Part shown: one piece after another, positions 52,771-64,000 of the stretch
Layout: each line of letters starts with the position of its first letter
Numbering within the stretch: the stretch's first letter is position 1
DNA from: an uncultured Verrucomicrobiota bacterium
GTDB taxonomy: Bacteria; Verrucomicrobiota; Verrucomicrobiia; Opitutales; Opitutaceae
Assembly (NCBI GenBank): GCA_903869675.1
Contig: CAIQAB010000006.1
Coordinates: forward strand, 1-64,000
Length of the DNA: 64,000 bases
Direction of reading: 5' to 3'
Notes under the pieces: model-generated
Database searches by the model: none
What the model saw: only the letters and a program-made list of their open reading frames with translations
What the model was told of the DNA's origin: nothing
Made by a program: the position numbers and the translations under genes

Positions 52771-53481
52771 ATGGCTCGTAGCGTTGTTCTGCAAGGCACC
52801 GACCGCTGCCCGGTTTGCGAACTGCCACCTCGCTGGTGTATTTGCTGCGCCCAGCGTGCTGAGCCCTGCCCCTTGCAGGTGGATGTTCTCCAGCATGTGC
52901 TCGAAGCGCACCGCCCCTCCAGCACCGGTAACCTGATCCCTCGGGTCGTCGCGGGCGCGCGCGTTTTTCCTTACCGTCGCGAACGTCCGCTCGTCCGTGC
53001 CGACTTCACTAGGCCCGAGGTCGACGAACTCTGGATCCTCCACCCGCACGGCGAGGAACCTCCCGCCCCGCCGCCTCCGTCCGCACGCATCCAGGTCTTG
53101 TTGCTCGACGCCAGCTGGGCCCAGGCCGGCGGCATGCTGGCGCAGGTGCAGGACTGGGGGCGTCGCGTGCGCCTGCCCATGGCCGGCGCCAGCCGCTACG
53201 CCCTGCGCGCCCAAAACGGCGCCGGCCGTTTCTCATCGTTTGAAGCCCTGCTTTTTCTACTCGAAGCACTCGGACACGCCGCTGCCGCTGCGCCACTGCG
53301 CCTTCAATTCGAGTTGCACGTCTACGCCGGCCTGTGCTCACGCGGTCGCAAGACCGAGGCCGAGGCCTACCTCGCTGGCTCACCCGTCGCGACCGCCTTT
53401 CCCGAATTGCTCGCGGAGTTCGCCCGCAAACGCCCCAACCCCGGCGCGAATCGCGCCGCAAAAGGCGCGGGACCTGCTTAA
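52771..53481 (+). CDS. DTW-domain protein, probable tRNA-uridine aminocarboxypropyltransferase
   Basis: DTW proteins such as TapT add the acp group to uridine in tRNA. The 236-residue product has the N-terminal zinc-type cysteines CPVCELPPRWCIC (about 13-25), then HVLEAHRPSSTGNL and LDASWAQAGGMLAQV, the family's D-x-T-W motif in the variant D-A-S-W. The closing part ELHVYAGLCSRGRKTEAEAYL is unremarkable. Serine for threonine is a conservative change but worth noting. It lies in the tight plus-strand run, 6 bases after the previous gene. Confidence 0.85.
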   Translation: MARSVVLQGTDRCPVCELPPRWCICCAQRAEPCPLQVDVLQHVLEAHRPSSTGNLIPRVVAGARVFPYRRERPLVRADFTRPEVDELWILHPHGEEPPAPPPPSARIQVLLLDASWAQAGGMLAQVQDWGRRVRLPMAGASRYALRAQNGAGRFSSFEALLFLLEALGHAAAAAPLRLQFELHVYAGLCSRGRKTEAEAYLAGSPVATAFPELLAEFARKRPNPGANRAAKGAGPA

Positions 53482-53493
53482 ATTCCCACACCC

Positions 53494-54471
53494 ATGCAAC
53501 CACGTGCCTTCCCCGCCGGCCCGGCCGGACGACTCGTCGCCCACCACGGCATGGCTCTCATCCCAGAAGAAGGCGCGTGGTTTTCGCTCAACTACGTGAG
53601 CCCCGACCGGCTGGAAAACGCCGCACTGCCCGCGCGCTACGCCGGGGCTGGCACCCGTCCAGCAGGCAGCGCCATCTACTCGCTCGTCACGCGAACTGAT
53701 TTCTCCGCCCTGCACCGCCTGCGCACCGACGAGACTTGGCACTTCCACGCCGGAGATCCGGCCGAGTTGCTCCTGCTGCACCCGGAAGGCCGCGCAGAAG
53801 TGATTGCCTTTGGCGCCGACTCTCTCGGCGGCCAGCGCCCGCAGGTCACGGTGCCCGCCGGCACTTGGATGGCGGCGCGCCCGGCCCGGGACCACGCGGA
53901 GGCCTACACCTTTTTCGGCTGCACCCTCGCGCCCGGCTTCGATTACGGCGATTACGAGCCAGGCTACCGGGATGAACTCCAGTCGGCCTACCCTGCTCAG
54001 GCCACGTTGATCGCCGCCCTCACCCGCCCTCATTTTTTCAACCGGTCCATCGCGGCAACTCCGCCCCCGCGAGGTATCGTTCCGGCCGTTACCGGACACG
54101 TCTTTAGCTGCGAAGAAGTCACTGCTCTCACCCTCGCGCCCGGCGTGGAGGTGAGGGAATTAATCGGCCGATTCACAGCTGGGCGCAGCGAAGCGCTCAG
54201 CTGCGCCCGATTCCGCCTCGCAGCGGGAGCGAGCAGCGGTTCGAGCCGCTACCTCGGCTCAGACGAATATTTTTTCATCGTTAGCGGCACTGGACTTATG
54301 ACTCTCGCCAAGGGGGTATCATCGGTCGGCCCCGGCTCCGTGGTAGTGATCCCGCGCGGCGAACCCCACGCGCTGGTCGCCGACATGACGGGTCCGCTGG
54401 AGTTTCTCACGCTGCTCGCGCCGGCTTTTAACCCCAGCCACTACAGTCCCGAGATACCCTTCTCAGCATGA
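53494..54471 (+). CDS. Double cupin: Cupin_5 (DUF985)-type domain fused to a second cupin
   Basis: The first ~175 residues match the Cupin_5/DUF985 type: HHGMALIPEEGAWFSLNYVS, GSAIYSLVTRTDFSALHRLRTDETWHFHAGDPAELLLLHPEG, and VTVPAGTWMAARPA. HAEAYTFFGCTLAPGFDYGDYE follows. A second cupin (about 205-325) has LGSDEYFFIVSGTGLMTLAKG and VGPGSVVVIPRGEPHALVADM, the usual barrel motifs with H at the metal position. The two-domain fusion is not the usual single form. A role in sugar or small-molecule binding is a guess. Its stop overlaps the next start by ATGA. Confidence 0.75.
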   Translation: MQPRAFPAGPAGRLVAHHGMALIPEEGAWFSLNYVSPDRLENAALPARYAGAGTRPAGSAIYSLVTRTDFSALHRLRTDETWHFHAGDPAELLLLHPEGRAEVIAFGADSLGGQRPQVTVPAGTWMAARPARDHAEAYTFFGCTLAPGFDYGDYEPGYRDELQSAYPAQATLIAALTRPHFFNRSIAATPPPRGIVPAVTGHVFSCEEVTALTLAPGVEVRELIGRFTAGRSEALSCARFRLAAGASSGSSRYLGSDEYFFIVSGTGLMTLAKGVSSVGPGSVVVIPRGEPHALVADMTGPLEFLTLLAPAFNPSHYSPEIPFSA

Positions 54472-55313
54472 AAACCCGCCCCTGTCTTTTTATCCTCGGT
54501 CTATTCCTGACCGGTCTCTTCGCCCGCGCGGCGGAAACTCGCATCGAGCTCGGCGGAGAGCTGAATGCCCGGTGGCTCAAGCCCGACGCCGGCTGGTCCG
54601 GCCGCGCCGTGCTCATGCTGCACGGTTTCGCCAGCGACAGCGAAGGGCCGGCTGACTCGCAACGCCGCCTTGCAGAAGCGCTGGCGGCGAGGGGCATCGC
54701 TTCGCTGCGGGTGAACTTCCGCGGCGAGGGTGATTCGGCCCGCACCGCCATCGAGTCGACCTGCACCGGGCGCGTCGCCGATACCGAAACAGCCCGGATC
54801 TGGGTGCTCGCGCAACCCGGCGTGGACCCGGCGCGACTGGGCGTCTTTGGCTGGAGTCTCGGCGGAGCCACCGCGCTCGGCGCGGCCGGCGCGCATCCGG
54901 ATTGGTTTAAGGCAATGGTGCTTTGGTCGAGCGTCACCGGCGATGCCCACGCGACCATGGCCGGCGGAGCGCTCGCCGCCGCCGCCGCGCAAGCCGAGGC
55001 CACCGGGACGGGTATCTGCGAAATCACCGGCTGGAAAACCGTCACGCTGCGCCGCGCATTTTTTGAGAGTTTCCGCGGGGTCGATCTCGACGCCGCGCTC
55101 GCCCGCCATGCGGGCAAATTCCTCAGCGTGCGCGGTTCCTCCGACTACCTGCCTCAACGCGAAGCCGAAATCCTGAAACTAGCGAAAGGCCGGCCGGCCG
55201 AGGCGATCATCATCGGCGGCGCCGACCACATTTTTAATGTATTCAACCCGGCCACCGGCCACTTCGACCATGCCGTCCGCGCGACAGTTGAATGGCTCGA
55301 CCGCGAATTGTGA
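54468..55313 (+). CDS. Secreted alpha/beta hydrolase
   Basis: The 281-residue product begins with a signal peptide (MKTRPCLFILGLFLTGLFARAAE). It has the alpha/beta-hydrolase pattern: the oxyanion-region loop VLMLHGFASDSEG, VNFRGEGDS, the nucleophile elbow GVFGWSLGGATALG (Ser in G-x-S-x-G) and the late His in IIGGADHIFNVF. It is close in type to esterases and acyl hydrolases of unknown substrate. It overlaps the double cupin gene by 4 bases and is the last gene of the plus-strand run. Its stop abuts the stop of the next minus-strand gene. Confidence 0.82.
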   Translation: MKTRPCLFILGLFLTGLFARAAETRIELGGELNARWLKPDAGWSGRAVLMLHGFASDSEGPADSQRRLAEALAARGIASLRVNFRGEGDSARTAIESTCTGRVADTETARIWVLAQPGVDPARLGVFGWSLGGATALGAAGAHPDWFKAMVLWSSVTGDAHATMAGGALAAAAAQAEATGTGICEITGWKTVTLRRAFFESFRGVDLDAALARHAGKFLSVRGSSDYLPQREAEILKLAKGRPAEAIIIGGADHIFNVFNPATGHFDHAVRATVEWLDREL

Positions 55314-55628
55314 TCACCACCGCTGCTCTGTCCGCTTGCGCGTGAGCAGTATCCAAATTCTGGCGAGAAACCAGCCGGGCGCAAAAAGCAGGACAAACAA
55401 CCGCAGCGCAAAAAATCCGGGCATACCGAGTAGAGCGAGCCGCCCACCCGGGCCCGCTGAGAGGATCGATTCGGGCACTGAGAACCGTGCGAGCGCAAAG
55501 CTCGCAAAAAAGTGCAACACATACACCGCCGCGAGCTCTAGAGTAATGCGCCGAAGCGTCGGGGCCGGCCGCACCAGGCGTGACTCCCACCATTTTTGCC
55601 GCCAAGGTTTACGCGCGGTAGTCCTCAT
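55314..55628 (-). CDS. Small hypothetical membrane protein
   Basis: The 104-residue product is basic at its N-terminus (RTTARKPWRQKWWESRLVR), then has two transmembrane helices (about 29-50 and 66-95), and ends in RKRTEQRW. I recognise no family. It overlaps the end of the next upstream gene (55625-56824) by 4 bases, with ATG inside that gene's stop region, so the two are probably co-translated. A role linked to that membrane-anchored protein is inferred from position only. Confidence 0.55.
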   Translation of the reverse strand: MRTTARKPWRQKWWESRLVRPAPTLRRITLELAAVYVLHFFASFALARFSVPESILSAGPGGRLALLGMPGFFALRLFVLLFAPGWFLARIWILLTRKRTEQRW

Positions 55629-56824
55629 GGGGCCTCGGAGCGGGCGGTGAGCATCACGAGCATGATCGCGTTGCCCAGCGGTCCAGCGGTCACGAAAACG
55701 CGTCGATCATCGCGCGCTACGGGCGTGCCCACCAGATGGGCGGTGCGGTAAAGCGAGACGAACAGCCGCCGATCGTCGAAAACCCGCGCCCCGCCGAGAG
55801 CAAAGCCAGTTGCGAACGGACTAATCCCGAAAATCAAAGGGCCGGAGTCGATCTCGCCGAAGCCAGGCGCGGCCGAGCCGATGTGGTGTTCATTCAAGTA
55901 GCCGAAACCCCAGAAGGAGTCGGCGCAGCGGTCGCGCACGGCCGCGAACAACGCACCCGACACCGCGCGCTCGCCGTAGGAGAGCAAAAAGGCCGCGAGC
56001 GCCGTGGCGCTGGCCCGGGCGGCGTCAGCCGGCTTGCCGTCGCGCGGATTCATGGACTGGAAAAGCAGGCCGGAGCGCGGATCGAGCCAGGCTATGCTGA
56101 AACGGGCGAGGCCCGCCGGCGCCACCGCTGAATAATCCGCACCGGTGTTTCGTGCGTGCAAAAGGAGGGAGCTTAGCACGGCCGCGTTGTCCACCGGGTA
56201 GGCCTCAAGCGGATACGTCTCGAGGATACCGTGGCGGCTGGCCTGCAGGCGGCGGGCAAGCGCGGCCGAGACGCGATCGTTGAGATCAGCGAAACGCGAG
56301 TCCGGCACGACCAGTCGGTGCAGGGAGAGGGCAAGGTTGAGATAGCCGAGGTAGGCCGCGTGCCCCTGAGGGCCGTCGAGCGTAGCGAGCGGATCCTCCC
56401 TCCAGCGGACAGCATCAAAGGCCCGCATCCGCTCGGAGAGCATTTCGTCGATGGCGCGCTCGGCTGCCGGCAGAAACTCGGCCCGGTGATGGGGTTGCTG
56501 CATACAGACTTGAAGGAGGCCAAGCGCCGACATCTGGCAGGTGCCGAAGCGCCACTCGTTTTTAAAAAGGTCGCCCTGCGCGACGAGGTCCTCCGCCTTT
56601 TCGCCAGACTCCACGTGGGCGGCCACCGTGCGGGCGTGGGCAAGGACCAGGCTCTTGTCGTTCGCCAGCCAGCGCGTGGCGTCCCGGCCGCACCAGGCAC
56701 GCGGCAGGATCATGGCAATCAGGAGAATGAGCAGCGCCGCCACCGGCCAACGCACCCACCACCGCGAATATTCCTCCGGCAGGCGCAGGGCGGCGATACG
56801 ACGGATGAGAAAGTGGCGCGGCAT
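55625..56824 (-). CDS. Hypothetical membrane-anchored helical protein
   Basis: The 399-residue product has one N-terminal transmembrane helix (about 25-44, WPVAALLILLIAMILPRA) and then a mostly helical domain rich in paired helices. It includes HAAYLGYLNLALSLHRLV, YPLEAYPVDNAAVLSSLLLHA and FSIAWLDPRSGLLFQSMNP. The pattern suggests an alpha/alpha-barrel fold of the kind seen in linalool dehydratase or six-hairpin glycosidases, though I cannot assign one. No catalytic set is certain. It lies 17 bases downstream of the aroE stop and is followed by a small membrane protein. Confidence 0.55.
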   Translation of the reverse strand: MPRHFLIRRIAALRLPEEYSRWWVRWPVAALLILLIAMILPRAWCGRDATRWLANDKSLVLAHARTVAAHVESGEKAEDLVAQGDLFKNEWRFGTCQMSALGLLQVCMQQPHHRAEFLPAAERAIDEMLSERMRAFDAVRWREDPLATLDGPQGHAAYLGYLNLALSLHRLVVPDSRFADLNDRVSAALARRLQASRHGILETYPLEAYPVDNAAVLSSLLLHARNTGADYSAVAPAGLARFSIAWLDPRSGLLFQSMNPRDGKPADAARASATALAAFLLSYGERAVSGALFAAVRDRCADSFWGFGYLNEHHIGSAAPGFGEIDSGPLIFGISPFATGFALGGARVFDDRRLFVSLYRTAHLVGTPVARDDRRVFVTAGPLGNAIMLVMLTARSEAP

Positions 56825-56841
56825 GTTGGAGCAGAGTTTGG

Positions 56842-62782
<5,941 letters not shown>

Positions 62783-62791
62783 GTCGATCGC

Positions 62792-63739
62792 ATGCTGCCC
62801 GGTTATTGGACCCTCTTGGGCTTGGTGTTGCCCGTCTTTGCGGTGGTCGCGGCGGGGGCGGGCGCGCGCCGCGCGGGCTGGCTGCGCCCCGAGGCGGACG
62901 AGAGCCTGCTGAAGCTGGTGGTCAACCTGCTCTACCCCTGCCTGATTTTCAGCCACGTGCTGGGCAACGCCGCCCTGCGCGCGCCGGGCAACCTCCTGGC
63001 CGGGCCGGCGCTGGGCTTCGCCACCATGGCCGGGGGCATCGTCCTCGCCTATTGGGTCGCGAAAAAAGCGGGTTTAGCAGTGGGCGGCGGCCTGCGCACC
63101 TTTGCCTTCAGCGTCGGGATTTTCAACTACGGCTACATGGCGATCCCACTGGTCGAGGCACTCTTCGGCCGGGAGACGCTGGGGGTGCTGTTCGTCTTCA
63201 ACGTCGGCTGCGAGGCGGCTATCTGGACCGTTGGCATCCTCATGCTCGCGGGCGTGCCGATGCGGACCGGCTGGCGGCGCGCGCTCAATCCGCCGGTCTA
63301 TGCCCTGGCGGCGGCGATCGCGCTCAACCTTGGCGGGGCCGCTGCCTGGCTGCCGCCCGTAGTGCTGGAATCCATCCGCCTGATCGGGGTATGCGCGGTG
63401 CCGGTCGGCCTGCTGGTCATCGGCGCCACCCTAGTGGAATTTCTCGCCGAACCCCGGACGCTGGTGGACCGCAAGGTGACCCCGCTGGCCTGCGCCTTGC
63501 GGCTCGGCTTGATTCCGCTGGCGATGCTGGGCGCGGCGGCGTTCCTGCCGATACCGCGCGAGTTGAAACAGGTGCTGGTCGTGCAGGCCGCGATGCCGGC
63601 CGGCATCCTGCCCATCGTGATCGCCAAACACCACGGCGGCCGCCCGCTGACCGCCGTGCAGGTGGTGCTCGGCACGACGGCGGCGGGCCTGTTCGTCGTG
63701 CCGCTGTGGTTAAAACTCGGTCTGCGCTGGATCGGCTAG
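62792..63739 (+). CDS. AEC family transporter
   Basis: The 315-residue product is almost all membrane, with about ten predicted helices in two halves, as in the auxin efflux carrier family. Marks are VLPVFAVVAAGAGARRAGWL and LLKLVVNLLYPCLIFSHVL near the start, GIFNYGYMAIPLVEALFG in the first half, and VQAAMPAGILPIVIAKHHGG near the end. Bacterial members export organic acids or other small molecules; the substrate here is unknown. It follows rny on the same strand. Its stop overlaps the stop of the last gene. Confidence 0.88.
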   Translation: MLPGYWTLLGLVLPVFAVVAAGAGARRAGWLRPEADESLLKLVVNLLYPCLIFSHVLGNAALRAPGNLLAGPALGFATMAGGIVLAYWVAKKAGLAVGGGLRTFAFSVGIFNYGYMAIPLVEALFGRETLGVLFVFNVGCEAAIWTVGILMLAGVPMRTGWRRALNPPVYALAAAIALNLGGAAAWLPPVVLESIRLIGVCAVPVGLLVIGATLVEFLAEPRTLVDRKVTPLACALRLGLIPLAMLGAAAFLPIPRELKQVLVVQAAMPAGILPIVIAKHHGGRPLTAVQVVLGTTAAGLFVVPLWLKLGLRWIG

Positions 63740-64000
63740 GCGAAGGTGCCGCACCTGAGCCCGCGAAGGGTGGCGAGGTCGGCGCCCCAGTCGGCGAGTG
63801 GCGGGAGGGTTTTGGGTGGGGAGCGGCGTCTGCGGCCGGTGCGTGCGCGGTAGGAGGCGAGGTGCAGGGCGAGGAAGTTTTGGCCGCCGAGGACGGCGCC
63901 GTCGCTGAAGTGGCGGATGCGCTGGCGCAGGATGAGATGGCGGGGCAGGCGGCCCTTTTGGGCCACGGCGCTTTGGAGCGCATCGGCCGAGACGGTGCCT
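63736..64000 (-). CDS. REP-associated (RAYT/IS200-like) transposase, C-terminal part cut by window edge
   Basis: The minus-strand frame stays open to base 64000, giving 87 C-terminal residues: QKGRLPRHLILRQRIRHFSD, then GAVLGGQNFLALHLASYRAR, and a closing LADWGADLATLRGLRCGTFA. The R-x-R-I-R-H-F-(S/T)-D-G-x-V-x-G pattern with a following basic region is what I recall from REP-associated Y1 transposases of Verrucomicrobiota. The catalytic HUH and Tyr parts lie beyond the window. The family assignment rests on this tail only. Confidence 0.55.
   Translation of the reverse strand, partial: GTVSADALQSAVAQKGRLPRHLILRQRIRHFSDGAVLGGQNFLALHLASYRARTGRRRRSPPKTLPPLADWGADLATLRGLRCGTFA

Overview
Nearly the whole window (about 650 to 64000) is GC-rich, densely coded DNA from one bacterium. 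Gene content points to Verrucomicrobiota, most likely Opitutales/Opitutaceae. The pointers are an OleC/OleD olefin pair, Tat-exported Gfo/Idh/MocA oxidoreductases beside a tandem DUF1080 (3-keto-disaccharide hydrolase-like) protein, a GH2 beta-galactosidase, RNase Y, and an ExbB/ExbD set beside a large secreted TPR protein. The taxon is an inference from gene families; no rRNA is present.

The first ~585 bases do not fit. They are AT-rich and carry a nusG fragment and secE of Bacteroidota type. They join the GC-rich part inside a tRNA-Trp gene whose two acceptor strands do not match each other. The best reading is an assembly chimera made at a conserved tRNA, because the order tuf-trnW-secE-nusG is shared by both lineages.

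Layout. 0.6-2.1 kb: tRNA-Thr(GGT), tuf and the composite tRNA-Trp, minus strand. 2.2-6.6 kb: a minus-strand operon of a TPR protein, exbB, exbD and a TonB-like protein. 6.8-10.4 kb: lemA, an M48 protease with a TerB-like tail, and a NERD-domain protein. 10.4-14.1 kb: small membrane proteins, TerC, ExoD, and queE/queC for 7-deazaguanine synthesis. 14.2-17.2 kb: an FkbM methyltransferase divergent from an XRE regulator with shared inverted repeats between them, then RNase D and a lipoprotein closed by a terminator. 17.2-20.5 kb: oleC-oleD and a flavoprotein. 20.7-25 kb: an export-type sugar-oxidation set. 25-29.2 kb: a lytic transglycosylase and a large beta-propeller protein. 29.3-34.5 kb: miaB, gmk and the pantothenate/CoA genes panB-coaC-coaB-panD with CoaB and CoaC as separate proteins. 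34.6-39.6 kb: glpK-glpD, a cytochrome c-PQQ sugar dehydrogenase and a DUF5069 protein. 39.6-41.8 kb: a PhoR/PhoB-like two-component pair. 42-46.4 kb: uppS-cdsA-dxr-rseP, the common envelope/isoprenoid block. 46.4-49.1 kb: a TPR-AAA+ ATPase with a TPR membrane protein. 49.2-55.3 kb: a same-strand run of a flavin reductase-like protein, a GH-A-like protein lacking its expected acid/base Glu, apt, a D-2-hydroxyacid dehydrogenase, a DTW protein, a double cupin and an alpha/beta hydrolase. 55.3-61.1 kb: two hypotheticals, aroE and lacZ, minus strand. 61.1-64 kb: rny, an AEC transporter and the C-terminal end of a probable REP-associated transposase cut by the window edge.

Most genes sit in tight, often ATGA-overlapping runs, and no stretch longer than 300 bases lacks a gene. 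I saw no CRISPR array, prophage, complete insertion sequence or rRNA. The less ordinary candidates for follow-up are the TPR-AAA+ pair, the LemA/M48-TerB/NERD cluster, the TPR-ExbBD-TonB operon, the putative dead GH-A protein and the XRE/FkbM divergent repeat.
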